From assembly GCF_002872075.1 (NCBI RefSeq), contig NZ_PGGU01000003.1, positions 1 through 47,383 of the forward strand: 47,383 bases of DNA. The letters run 5' to 3'. Of this stretch, positions 33,695 through 41,876 are shown one piece after another. Within the stretch, counting starts at the first letter, position 1. Each line of letters begins with the position of its first letter. Position numbers and translations under genes: made by a program. This stretch comes from Microbacterium aurantiacum. Its GTDB lineage: Bacteria > Actinomycetota > Actinomycetes > Actinomycetales > Microbacteriaceae. Below the pieces are notes generated by a model, which saw only the letters and a list, made by a program, of their open reading frames with translations, searched no databases and was not told where the DNA came from.

Positions 33695-35050
33695 TCAGAG
33701 TCGTTCGAAGCCACGGACACGCTCCCAGTCGGTGACGGCGGCGTCATAGGCCTCGAGCTCGATGCGCGCCTGGTTCAGGTAGTGATCCACCATGTCGTCG
33801 CCGAACGCCTCGCGCGCGATCGTCGATTCGCTGAAGAGCTGCGCGGCCTCGCGCAGCGTCGTCGGCAGGTGATCGACGCCGGCCTCGTAGGCGTTGCCGG
33901 TGAAGCGCTCCGGCAGCGGCAGCTTGTTCTCGATGCCGTGGAGACCGCCGGCGATGATCGCCGAGATGCCCAGATACGGGTTCACGTCGCCACCGGGCAC
34001 CCGGTTCTCGACGCGGAGCGCCGATCCGCTCCCGATCACCCGCAGCGCGCAGGTGCGGTTGTCGATGCCCCAGGCCACCCCGGTCGGCGCGAAGCTGCCC
34101 TTCGCGAAGCGCTTGTAAGAGTTGATGTTCGGCGCGTACAGCAGGGTGAACTCGCGCAGTGTGGCGAGGATGCCTGCGATCCAGTGCTCCATGATCGGGC
34201 TGAAGCCGTGCTCGCCGTCGCCCGCCATCACCGGGGTGCCGTCGTCCTCGCGGAGGGAGAGATGGATGTGGCAGCTGTTTCCTTCGCGCTCGTTGAACTT
34301 CGCCATGAAGGTCAGCGCCTGGCCGTGCTGCTCGGCGATCTCCTTCGCGCCGTTCTTGTAGATCGCGTGCTGGTCGGCGGTCTCGCGCACCTCCGCATAG
34401 CGGAACGCGATCTCCTGCTGGCCGAAGTTGCACTCGCCCTTGACGCCCTCGCAGTACATGCCGGCGCCGTCCATGCCGTTGCGGATGTCACGCAGCAGCG
34501 GCTCCATGCGGGTGGAGGCGAGGAGGTTGTAGTCGACGTTGTAGTCGGTGGCCGGGGTCAGGCCCTCGTACTTGCGCGCCCAGGCGTCCCGGTAGGTGTT
34601 CTCGAACACGATGAACTCGAGCTCGGTGCCCGAGAAGGCGGTCCAGCCCCGTTCGGCCAGGCGGTCGCGCTGGCGATCGAGGATCGCTCGCGGCGACGGC
34701 GCGACAGGTTCGCCGTTCTGCCAGACGAGGTCGGCCATCACGAGCGCTGTGCCCGGGAGCCAGGGCATGCGCCGGAGCGTCTCGGCATCCGGACGCAGCA
34801 CCATGTCGCCGTACCCGCGGTCCCAGCTCGACATCGCGTAGCCGTCGACGGTGTTCATGTCGACGTCGACCGAGAGCAGGTAGTCGCAGGCCTCGGCGCC
34901 GTGATGCAGGATGTCCTCCTGGAACAGCCGCGCGGAGACGCGCTTGCCGACCAGGCGCCCCTGGGCGTCGGCGAAAGCCACGATCACCGTGTCGATCTCA
35001 CCGGCGGCGATGCCGGCATCCAGCTGCTCGATGCTGAGGTTTCCCGACAT
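33695..35050 (-). CDS. Glutamine-synthetase-like gamma-glutamyl-amine ligase
   Basis: A 451-aa GS-fold ligase using ATP and glutamate. Metal and ATP residues are kept: E143 and E145 (GTELEF), E206 and E213 (GECNFGQQE), H261 and H263 (CHIHLS), R332 (NRTCALRV), E348 and R350 (RVENR). True glutamine synthetases have Glu in a GYEAP flap that shapes the ammonium site; here the segment is GSFAP (F320). The N-terminal DGSS ammonium-site loop is also missing (VGKRVSARLF). This points to an amine, not ammonia, as acceptor, as in PuuA and the Streptomyces GlnA3/GlnA4 proteins. Strong CAGGAG site before ATG 35050. First gene of the operon. Confidence 0.93.
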   Translation of the reverse strand: MSGNLSIEQLDAGIAAGEIDTVIVAFADAQGRLVGKRVSARLFQEDILHHGAEACDYLLSVDVDMNTVDGYAMSSWDRGYGDMVLRPDAETLRRMPWLPGTALVMADLVWQNGEPVAPSPRAILDRQRDRLAERGWTAFSGTELEFIVFENTYRDAWARKYEGLTPATDYNVDYNLLASTRMEPLLRDIRNGMDGAGMYCEGVKGECNFGQQEIAFRYAEVRETADQHAIYKNGAKEIAEQHGQALTFMAKFNEREGNSCHIHLSLREDDGTPVMAGDGEHGFSPIMEHWIAGILATLREFTLLYAPNINSYKRFAKGSFAPTGVAWGIDNRTCALRVIGSGSALRVENRVPGGDVNPYLGISAIIAGGLHGIENKLPLPERFTGNAYEAGVDHLPTTLREAAQLFSESTIAREAFGDDMVDHYLNQARIELEAYDAAVTDWERVRGFERL

Positions 35051-35129
35051 CTGACGCTCCTGTCATTCGTTCGACGGAGCGATCAGCCGACCGGCTCCGC
35101 CCTCAGAGTAGAACACCATTCAGTTTAAA

Positions 35130-35160
35130 GGTAGACGAATCCACCATTGGCTGCCACAAT
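35130..35160 (+). promoter_or_regulatory. Permease promoter with overlapping operator
   Basis: TAGACG (35132-35137) and CACAAT (35155-35160), 17 bp apart, form a probable promoter for the permease. The near-palindrome GGTAGACGAATCCACC (35130-35145) overlaps its -35 and is a candidate site for the FadR-type regulator of the divergent operon. Direct repeats CACCATT lie at 35114-35120 and 35142-35148. Confidence 0.5.
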
Positions 35161-35208
35161 CGGGCGCTAGGTGCACCCGGCGCCTGACTGCGTGCGAATG
35201 GAGATCGG

Positions 35209-36753
35209 ATGTCCGAGCAGAACAGTGGGTCCCGGAAGGTCGGTGGAGCGACCTATACGCGCGCCGGCAGCGACTACTTCGAGAGGCGGACGCTGAAGCG
35301 CTCCGCCGGAGTGTGGGGGCTGTGGGGCCTCGCCGTCGCCGCGGTGATCTCCGGCGACTTCTCCGGCTGGAACTTCGGCATCGACTTCGCCGGCTTCGGC
35401 GGGATGCTCATCGCCTTCGCCATCCTCGTGCTCATGTACTACGGCATGATCTTCTCGATCGGAGAGATGGCTGCCGCGATGCCGCACACCGGCGGCGCCT
35501 ATTCGTTCGCCCGCTCGGCCATGGGACCCTGGGGCGGCCTGGTCACCGGCGCCGCCGAGACGATCGAGTACGTCGCCACGACGGCGGTGATCGTGTACTT
35601 CTCAGCCTCGTATGCCAACGGCATCACCGCCGAGCTGCTCGGGTTCACGCTCCCGGGATGGGCGTGGTACATCATCCTCTACGTCGTGTTCATCGCCCTG
35701 AACTCGGCCGGAGCCGCGATCTCGTTCCGCTTCGCGATCATCGTCTCGGTGATCTCGATCGGCATCATCCTCGTCTTCTCGGCGATGGCCGCCTTCTCCG
35801 GCGCCTTCTCCTGGGCATCGCTGTGGGACATCGTCCCCGACCCCGGCCAGACCGCCTTCCTCCCGCACGGCGTGCTTCCGATCCTGTTCGCCCTCCCCTT
35901 CGCGATGTGGTTCTTCCTCGGGATCGAAGAGCTTCCGCTGGCAGCGGAGGAGTCGCACAACCCCACGCGCGACATCCCCAAGGCCGGGTTCTGGGCCCGC
36001 GGTACGCTCATCGTCACCGGCCTCCTCGTGCTGTTCCTGAACACCGGTATCCTCGGTGCCGAGGCCACGGGCGTGGCCGGCGAGCCCCTCCTCGACGGCT
36101 TCCGCGCCATCGTCGGCGACCAGATGGCCGCCGTGCTCGCGCTATTCGCCCTGATCGGCCTGCTCGCCTCGCTGCAGGGAATCATGTTCGCCTACGGCCG
36201 CAACATGTACTCGCTGTCCCGCGCCGGCTACTACCCCCGCTTCCTCTCGCTCACCGGCAAGCGCCAGACCCCGTGGGTCGCGCTGGTCGTCGGCGCCGCG
36301 ATCGGCTTCGTCGCCCTGATCGTGCTCGATGTGCTCGCCGCGGTGGATGCGGAGGGCGCCGGGTCGGTGGCCGGCGCGATCGTGCTGAACATCGCCGTGT
36401 GGGGAGCCGTGCTCGCCTACGGGCTGCAGCTCGTGTCGTTCATGATCCTGCGCAAGAAGTACCCGAACGCGGATCGCCCGTACCGCAGCCCCTGGGGAAT
36501 CCCCGGAGCCGTCATCGCGCTGGTGATCGCCGCGCTGATCTTCGTCGGCTTCCTGCTGAACCCCACCTTCGGTCCGGCGATCATCGCCATCGCGATCGTC
36601 TACGCGATCATCCTGATCGGGTTCGGACTGTTCTTCCGGCACCGGCTGGTGCTCTCCCCCGAGGAGGAGTACGCGCTCTCGGGCGGGACGCACGGCGACC
36701 CGCAGGCCGAGGGATACGACGCCATGGAGACGGAGGTCTTCGACGCGAAGTAG
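35209..36753 (+). CDS. Ethanolamine-permease-like APC transporter
   Basis: A 514-aa amino-acid/polyamine/organocation transporter with about 12 membrane helices. The beginning YFERRTLKRSAGVWGLWGLA, then AAVISGDFSGWNFGID, FSIGEMAAAMPHTGGAYSFA and GAAETIEYVATTAVIVYF are strongly reminiscent of ethanolamine permeases. Function: uptake of ethanolamine or a related amine into the cytoplasm. It is divergent from the gamma-glutamylation operon with a 158-bp shared control region. A short acidic C-terminal tail ends FDAK. Putrescine or amino acids cannot be ruled out as substrates. Confidence 0.9.
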   Translation: MSEQNSGSRKVGGATYTRAGSDYFERRTLKRSAGVWGLWGLAVAAVISGDFSGWNFGIDFAGFGGMLIAFAILVLMYYGMIFSIGEMAAAMPHTGGAYSFARSAMGPWGGLVTGAAETIEYVATTAVIVYFSASYANGITAELLGFTLPGWAWYIILYVVFIALNSAGAAISFRFAIIVSVISIGIILVFSAMAAFSGAFSWASLWDIVPDPGQTAFLPHGVLPILFALPFAMWFFLGIEELPLAAEESHNPTRDIPKAGFWARGTLIVTGLLVLFLNTGILGAEATGVAGEPLLDGFRAIVGDQMAAVLALFALIGLLASLQGIMFAYGRNMYSLSRAGYYPRFLSLTGKRQTPWVALVVGAAIGFVALIVLDVLAAVDAEGAGSVAGAIVLNIAVWGAVLAYGLQLVSFMILRKKYPNADRPYRSPWGIPGAVIALVIAALIFVGFLLNPTFGPAIIAIAIVYAIILIGFGLFFRHRLVLSPEEEYALSGGTHGDPQAEGYDAMETEVFDAK

Positions 36754-36763
36754 GCGTCGCCGG

Positions 36764-36816
36764 CTTCGACTCGAAGCGGGTCCGACCCGGGGGTCCGGGC
36801 CTACTTCGAGTCGAAG
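36764..36816. terminator. Bidirectional terminator between permease and CsoR-type gene
   Basis: Inverted arms CTTCGACTCGAAG (36764-36776) and CTTCGAGTCGAAG (36804-36816) are perfect reverse complements separated by a GC-rich loop. The second arm lies in the last codons of the convergent repressor gene, so both transcripts can use it. Confidence 0.6.
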
Positions 36817-37073
36817 TCGAAGGCCTTCAGCAGTTCGAGCACCGCCTTGTCGCGCTCCTCGCCGCCGTGCTCGAACATGTGGGTGACGTGCGTGCGGAGG
36901 TGGTTCTCCAGCAGCAGGCGGTTGAGGGACTCCAGAGACCGCTGGATCGCGCGCGACTGCGTGATGATGTCCATACAGTACTCCTCGTTCTCGATCATCC
37001 GCGCGACTCCGCGCATCTGACCCTCGAGGATGCTGGTGCGGTGCAGAGCACGCTTCTTGATGTCTTCGATCAC
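36801..37073 (-). CDS. CsoR/RcnR-family repressor (DUF156)
   Basis: A 90-aa all-helical tetrameric repressor. RALHRTSILEGQMRGVARMIE and YCMDIITQSRAIQRSLESLNR are typical. Metal-site positions are C33, H58 and H62 with spacing 25 and 4, i.e. a Cys-His-His set. Copper sensors of the CsoR type carry Cys-His-Cys, while RcnR-type nickel/cobalt sensors carry Cys-His-His plus an N-terminal His3, which is Glu3 here. So copper is unlikely to be the ligand; nickel/cobalt, or an aldehyde as in FrmR, are alternatives. No metal transporter is adjacent. A 12-bp palindrome upstream may be its operator. Confidence 0.92.
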   Translation of the reverse strand: MIEDIKKRALHRTSILEGQMRGVARMIENEEYCMDIITQSRAIQRSLESLNRLLLENHLRTHVTHMFEHGGEERDKAVLELLKAFDFDSK

Positions 37074-37094
37074 GGTTCGAGGTTACTCCGGCCA

Positions 37095-37106
37095 CGGACA
37101 TGTCCG
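37095..37106. promoter_or_regulatory. Palindrome upstream of CsoR-type gene
   Basis: CGGACATGTCCG is a perfect 12-bp palindrome 22 bp upstream of the repressor's start codon and 64 bp upstream of the divergent DUF445 gene. It is a candidate autoregulatory operator. For the DUF445 gene, AAGGAT (37159-37164) six bases before its ATG may be a leaderless -10. Confidence 0.4.
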
Positions 37107-37170
37107 GGTGCCGAGACAGGGGTCGCCCGGCACCGCAGGCATCCGCCTGTCCGCGTGAAAGGATGGCCAC

Positions 37171-38448
37171 ATGCCGCGAACTCCGATGACGCAGCTCTCC
37201 CCCGCCGATCAGGTGCGGCTCAGCGCCCTGCGCCGCATGAAGGCGGTCGCGCTCGGCGCACTGATCTTCATGGCGATCGTCTTCGTGATCGCGTTCGCGT
37301 TCCAGGAGCGCCTCGATTGGCTGGCGTACGTGCGGGCCGCCGCCGAAGGCGGTATGGTCGGCGCCCTCGCGGACTGGTTCGCCGTCACCGCGCTGTTCCG
37401 CCGGCCGCTGGGCCTGCCGATCCCGCATACCGCGATCATCCCGAGTCGCAAGGACGAGATCGGGCGCAGCCTCGGCGAGTTCGTCGAGACGAACTTCCTC
37501 GAAGCATCCGTCGTGCGCACGAAGCTGTCGAACACCGCCATCGCGCAGCGCGCCGGCGAGTGGCTCCGCGAAGCTCCGCACGCCGAGCGCGTGGCATCGG
37601 AGGGCGCCGCTGTCGCCTCCGCCGTGCTGAACGCGCTCAGCGACGACGACGTCCGCGACCTGATCACCGACCTCGCCCGCGAGCACCTGGTGTCGCCGGA
37701 ATGGGGACCGCCCGCCGGCGCGTGGCTCGGGAGGATCGTCGAGGCCGACGCCCACCACGGCGCCGTGGATCTCGCCGTGGACAGCATCGCGACCTGGCTC
37801 GACGCCAACGCCGTCGCCTTCAGCGGCCTCATCTCGCGGCGCCTTCCGTCCTGGGTGCCGAAGCTTGCACACCGTTTCGTCGACGACACCGCCTACAACG
37901 AGGCCGTGCGCTTCGTCCATGCGGTGCAAGCCGATTCGCAGCATCCGGCCCGCCTCGCCGTCGACGGCTACCTGAACCGTCTCGCCGACAATCTGCAGCA
38001 CGACCCCGCGACCCGGGCGAAGCTGGAGAACGCCAAGGCCACTTTGTTCGACAGCCCCCGCGTCGGCGCGCTGGCCGCCGAGGCGTGGAACACCGCGAAG
38101 GCCGGTCTGCTCACGGCTCTCGCCGACCCCGAGAGCGGGTTGCGACGCCGCGCCGCGCAGGCGCTGCAGGAGATCGGCGCGCGCCTGACGACCGATGCCG
38201 CCCTGCAGCACCGCGTCGACACCTGGGTCTCCGATGCGGCCGTGTTCCTCGTGGACCGGTACCGGCACGACATCGCCTCGATCATCACCGACACCGTGGA
38301 GCGCTGGGACCCGGCCGAGACGACGGAGAAGATCGAGCTCATGGTCGGCCGCGACCTTCAGTACATCCGCCTCAACGGAACATTCGTCGGAGCCCTCGCC
38401 GGCCTGGCGATCTTCACGATCGCTCACGCCCTGATCCCTGGAGTCTGA
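37171..38448 (+). CDS. DUF445 family membrane protein
   Basis: A 425-aa protein of the DUF445 (YjiN/YheB-like) family. An N-terminal membrane helix (ALGALIFMAIVFVIAFAF, about 25-42), a second segment with the family motif AAEGGMVGALADWFAVTALFRRP, the conserved PHTAIIPSRKDEIGRSLGEFVE, a long helical soluble part and a C-terminal helix FVGALAGLAIFTIAHAL. Function of the family is unknown. It has no ribosome-binding site and probably a leaderless mRNA. HutG starts one base after its stop codon, so the two are likely co-transcribed. Confidence 0.9.
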   Translation: MPRTPMTQLSPADQVRLSALRRMKAVALGALIFMAIVFVIAFAFQERLDWLAYVRAAAEGGMVGALADWFAVTALFRRPLGLPIPHTAIIPSRKDEIGRSLGEFVETNFLEASVVRTKLSNTAIAQRAGEWLREAPHAERVASEGAAVASAVLNALSDDDVRDLITDLAREHLVSPEWGPPAGAWLGRIVEADAHHGAVDLAVDSIATWLDANAVAFSGLISRRLPSWVPKLAHRFVDDTAYNEAVRFVHAVQADSQHPARLAVDGYLNRLADNLQHDPATRAKLENAKATLFDSPRVGALAAEAWNTAKAGLLTALADPESGLRRRAAQALQEIGARLTTDAALQHRVDTWVSDAAVFLVDRYRHDIASIITDTVERWDPAETTEKIELMVGRDLQYIRLNGTFVGALAGLAIFTIAHALIPGV

Positions 38449-38449
38449 C

Positions 38450-39370
38450 ATGGCCCTGTCCTACGATCCGCTCTGGCCGCGCGCCGGGGGCTGGCCCGCG
38501 TTCGAGGGGACAGCGGATGCCGCGCTCCTCGGCGTCCCCGTATGGCGCACCTCGCTGTCGCCGACCGGGGCGCATGCGACGCCGACTGCCGTGCGCGAGG
38601 CTCTGCAGCGCTACGGGACGGCGCTGATGGGTCCGCCCCTGGTGGATCTGAACGACGTGCTGCGGATCACGGATGCCGGCGACGTGGTGGAACCCGACGG
38701 AGATGCCGGCGAAGCCGACACCATCGCGCGGGTCCGCGAGCTGAGCGCCGGCGCAGAGCTGGTCATCGCGATCGGCGGGGACAACTCGCTCACCTACCCG
38801 GTGGCTCTGGGCGCCTCGGCCACGGGTCTCATCACGTTCGACGCCCACTTCGACCTTCGCGACGGCGTCTCCAACGGCGCCCCCGTGCGCCGTCTGATTC
38901 AGGACGTACCCACTGCCTCGCCTCTGGACACGACCCGCGTCGACCCGACGCGGGTCGTGCAGATCGGCATCACCGATTTCGCCAACTCCGCCGCCTACGC
39001 GCGGCGTGCTGCAGACTGGGGCATCCGTGTCATCACACTCGACGAGTTGCGCCGGCGCGGCATCGACGACGTGGTGGCCGAAGCGCTCGAGGTCGCCGGC
39101 GCCGGCGCCGATCCGCGCGTGCACCTGGACATCGACGTCGACGTCTGCGATCGTGCGGTCGCCCCCGGTTGCCCCGCCAGCGTCCCCGGCGGACTTCAGG
39201 CGTGGGAGCTGCGCACGCTCACCCGAGCGGTGGGAAGCGATGCCCGTGTCGTCAGCGCCGATCTCGCGGAGGTCGACGCCACGGCAGATGCCGACGACGC
39301 GCGCACCGTCCGTCTCGCGTCGCTCTGCGTGCTCGAGCTGCTCACCGGACTCGCGGCCCGCCGACGCTGA
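38450..39370 (+). CDS. hutG: Arginase-family hydrolase, probable formimidoylglutamase HutG
   Basis: A 306-aa ureohydrolase-fold enzyme. Metal-binding motifs: DAHFDLRDG (D131, H133, D135) and LDIDVDVCD (around 227-234). The first motif, normally GGDHS, reads GGDNS at 109-113, so one expected Mn ligand His is Asn112. NGAPVRRLI at 142-150 resembles the substrate loop of formimidoylglutamases. Conversion of N-formimidoyl-glutamate to glutamate plus formamide is the likely reaction, because hutI, hutU and hutH lie 2.6 kb downstream; agmatinase or guanidine-type activity cannot be excluded. It follows the DUF445 stop codon by one base. Confidence 0.82.
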   Translation: MALSYDPLWPRAGGWPAFEGTADAALLGVPVWRTSLSPTGAHATPTAVREALQRYGTALMGPPLVDLNDVLRITDAGDVVEPDGDAGEADTIARVRELSAGAELVIAIGGDNSLTYPVALGASATGLITFDAHFDLRDGVSNGAPVRRLIQDVPTASPLDTTRVDPTRVVQIGITDFANSAAYARRAADWGIRVITLDELRRRGIDDVVAEALEVAGAGADPRVHLDIDVDVCDRAVAPGCPASVPGGLQAWELRTLTRAVGSDARVVSADLAEVDATADADDARTVRLASLCVLELLTGLAARRR

Positions 39371-39418
39371 TCACTCGGCGTTCCCCGAAGCCAGCCGAAC
39401 TGATGCTTGCGCTCGCGT

Positions 39419-39434
39419 TCTACATCGTTGTAGA
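39419..39434. promoter_or_regulatory. LacI-type operator upstream of arabinanase
   Basis: TCTACATCGTTGTAGA has 6-bp inverted arms around a central CG, the usual form of LacI-family operators. It lies 59 bp upstream of the arabinanase ATG. No LacI gene is in the window, so the regulator would be encoded elsewhere. Confidence 0.5.
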
Positions 39435-39492
39435 TTCGCGGACGTGCTCGTAGTCGAGCGCTGAACTCCGTCCGACGCCGAACAGGAGCACC

Positions 39493-41865
39493 ATGCCCCG
39501 CACCGCTCGCACCCCGCTCGTCCTGGCAGCCGCTGCGGCCATCGCCCTCGGTTGCCTGACCGCAGCCCCGGCCTGGGCGAAACCTCCGGCAGCGGATCCT
39601 GCGCCGCCGCAGTTCTCCGACGTGACCGTGCACGACCCGTCGATCATCACTTCCGGTGACGACATCTGGGCCTTCGGGTCGCATGGCGCCTCGGCCCGCA
39701 CCACCGACCTGATCGACTGGAAGCAGTACACCGTCGATCTGTCTCAGAACGCCGACAACGCGCTCTTCGACGACATCTACGCCGAGCTCGCCGAGACGTT
39801 CGAGTGGGCGAACACCAGCACGCTCTGGGCGTCAGACGTCATCCAGCTGCCGGACGGCCGCTTCGCCATGTACTACAACGCCTGCGAAGGATCCTCCCCC
39901 CGTTCCGCTCTCGGGCTCGCGACCTCGGACACGGTCGACGGCCCGTACGAGAACCAGGGCATCCTGCTCAAGTCCGGCATGTCCGGCGAGTCCGAGAATC
40001 CCGGCGAGGTCTACGATGCCCGCATCCACCCGAACGCCGTCGATCCGGACGTCTTCTACGACGCCGAGGGGGACCTGTGGTTGACCTACGGTTCCTACTC
40101 AGGCGGCATCCACATCCTGCGCCTGGATCCCGTGACCGGCGAGCCGCTGCCCGACCAGGGGTACGGGAAGCACCTCGTCGGCGGCAACCACAGCCGCATC
40201 GAGGCGCCGACCATCCAGTACGACGCCGAGAGCGGCTACTACTTCCTCTACCTGTCCTTCGGCGGGCTCGACGCCTCCGGAGGCTACGACGTCCGGGTCG
40301 CGCGTTCCACCTCTCCCGATGGCCCCTACCTCGACGCCGAGGGCAACGACATGGCCGACGTGAAGTCCGATCCGTCGCTGCCGCTCTTCGACGACGCCTC
40401 GATCCAGCCCTATGGCGTCAAGCTCATGGGCGGTCACCTGTTCACGCGCGAGCTGGGCGACGCCGGCACCGGGGCCGGAATCGGCTACGTGTCCCCCGGG
40501 CACAACTCCTGGTATCAGGACCCGGAGACCGGCCGCATGTTCCTCGTCTTCCATGCGCGATTCCCCGAGAGCGGCGAGTACCACGAGGTGCGCGTGCACC
40601 AGATCTGGATCAACGCGGAGGGGTGGCCGGTGATCTCGCCGCAGCGCTACGCCGGCGAGACAGCGCGAAAGGTGTTCCGCGACGACGTCGCCGGCGCCTG
40701 GCAGCTGGTGAACATGGGCAAGGACATCACCGCGACCGCGGCGGAATCGATCGACATCACGCTCGCCGGCAACGGCAGGATCACCGGGTCCGCAGCGGGC
40801 CGCTGGAAGATCACGGGCCAGAACGCCGCGACGCTGACGATCGACGGCGAGACCTACGTCGGAACGTTCATACCGGTGTGGGACCCGGCTCTGGAGACCT
40901 GGTCCACCGGTTTCACGGCGGTCTCGGACCGAGGCGTGAGCGTGTGGGGACGCAAGGTCCCGACGCTGTCGGATGCGGATGCCGTCGCCGCGGTCGTGGC
41001 GGCTCTCGACCTGGGCGACACCTCTGCCGTCACCGGTGCCCTCACTCTGCCCACCGCGGGCACGAGCGGCACGACGATCGCCTGGGAGAGCTCTGACCCG
41101 GCGGTCGTCGCCGCCGACGGAACGGTCGTGCGGCCTTCGATCGGCGAAGCGGACGCACGCGTCACCCTCACCGCAACGGTCACCGCCGGTGACGCGACCC
41201 AGACCGTGTCTTTCGACCTGACGGTGCTCGCCCGGACGCCGGGAGTGCTGACCGGGGCGTGGTCGTTCGAGAAAGACCTCGCCGACACCACCGGACAGCA
41301 CACGAGCGCGACGACCACCGGAGCGCGCCTCGACACCGCCGGCGGCGCGGCCGCGTTCGCGGCGGACGGCGTCACCGGCAGCGCCCTGCATCTCGACGGA
41401 GCATCCGGGCTGCGGCTGCCGAGCGGACTGATCCACGGCTCTGAATACACCGTCAGCCTGTGGTTGCGGCCCGACTCTCTGACGCCCTTCACGACCGCGT
41501 TCTTCGGTGCCGCGAGCCCGGACTCGTGGGTGAGCCTCGTGCCGCAGGGGCACAGCGGCGTCGGCGGTTCGACGATGGTCTGGTCGGGCACCCGGTGGTA
41601 CGACGCGGGAACCGGCGCGACGCTGCCGCTCGACGAGTGGTCGCACGTCGCGTTCACCGTGGACGGCGGATCGATCGCGGTGTACGTCGACGGCGTCGAG
41701 AGATTCCAGGGCACCGGATTCCCGGATGTGTTCGCGGCATCCGGCGCCGAGTTCGGCCTCGGCGTGAACTGGTGGGATGCACCCTTCGCGGGTGACGTCG
41801 ACGAGCTGAAGGTGTGGAGCTCGGCGCTTGCCGCCGAGGACATCGCCGAGCTCGCCACGCGCTGA
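39493..41865 (+). CDS. Secreted GH43 arabinan endo-1,5-alpha-L-arabinosidase
   Basis: A 790-aa exported enzyme that cuts arabinan. Signal peptide 1-29 (hydrophobic run VLAAAAAIALG, AWA cleavage site). GH43 five-bladed propeller from VHDPSII (D48) with LIDWKQYT, NAVDPDVFYDAEG, WLTYGSYSGGIHI and GNHSRIEAPTI, then VSPGHNSWYQDPETGRMFLVFHARF. A C-terminal beta domain of the arabinanase type (residues ~400-495), an Ig-like repeat of the aBig kind (~495-580, AWESSDPAVVAADGTV) and a LamG/concanavalin-like domain (~585-790, LHLDGASGLRLPSG, WSHVAFTVDGGSIAVYVDG) follow, probably for polysaccharide binding. No cell-wall anchor. CAGGAG precedes the ATG. Confidence 0.92.
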   Translation: MPRTARTPLVLAAAAAIALGCLTAAPAWAKPPAADPAPPQFSDVTVHDPSIITSGDDIWAFGSHGASARTTDLIDWKQYTVDLSQNADNALFDDIYAELAETFEWANTSTLWASDVIQLPDGRFAMYYNACEGSSPRSALGLATSDTVDGPYENQGILLKSGMSGESENPGEVYDARIHPNAVDPDVFYDAEGDLWLTYGSYSGGIHILRLDPVTGEPLPDQGYGKHLVGGNHSRIEAPTIQYDAESGYYFLYLSFGGLDASGGYDVRVARSTSPDGPYLDAEGNDMADVKSDPSLPLFDDASIQPYGVKLMGGHLFTRELGDAGTGAGIGYVSPGHNSWYQDPETGRMFLVFHARFPESGEYHEVRVHQIWINAEGWPVISPQRYAGETARKVFRDDVAGAWQLVNMGKDITATAAESIDITLAGNGRITGSAAGRWKITGQNAATLTIDGETYVGTFIPVWDPALETWSTGFTAVSDRGVSVWGRKVPTLSDADAVAAVVAALDLGDTSAVTGALTLPTAGTSGTTIAWESSDPAVVAADGTVVRPSIGEADARVTLTATVTAGDATQTVSFDLTVLARTPGVLTGAWSFEKDLADTTGQHTSATTTGARLDTAGGAAAFAADGVTGSALHLDGASGLRLPSGLIHGSEYTVSLWLRPDSLTPFTTAFFGAASPDSWVSLVPQGHSGVGGSTMVWSGTRWYDAGTGATLPLDEWSHVAFTVDGGSIAVYVDGVERFQGTGFPDVFAASGAEFGLGVNWWDAPFAGDVDELKVWSSALAAEDIAELATR

Positions 41866-41876
41866 GGGCCGACCCG

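Noticed and set aside
28592..35050. Putrescine (Puu) catabolism as the function of the amine locus
   Set aside because: No PuuB-type FAD oxidase gene is present, and an SDR and an ethanolamine-permease-like transporter are. Not excluded, but a less complete explanation.
35313..38627. 1104-codon plus-strand open frame
   Set aside because: Out-of-frame shadow of the permease and DUF445 genes, dominated by Arg and Pro.
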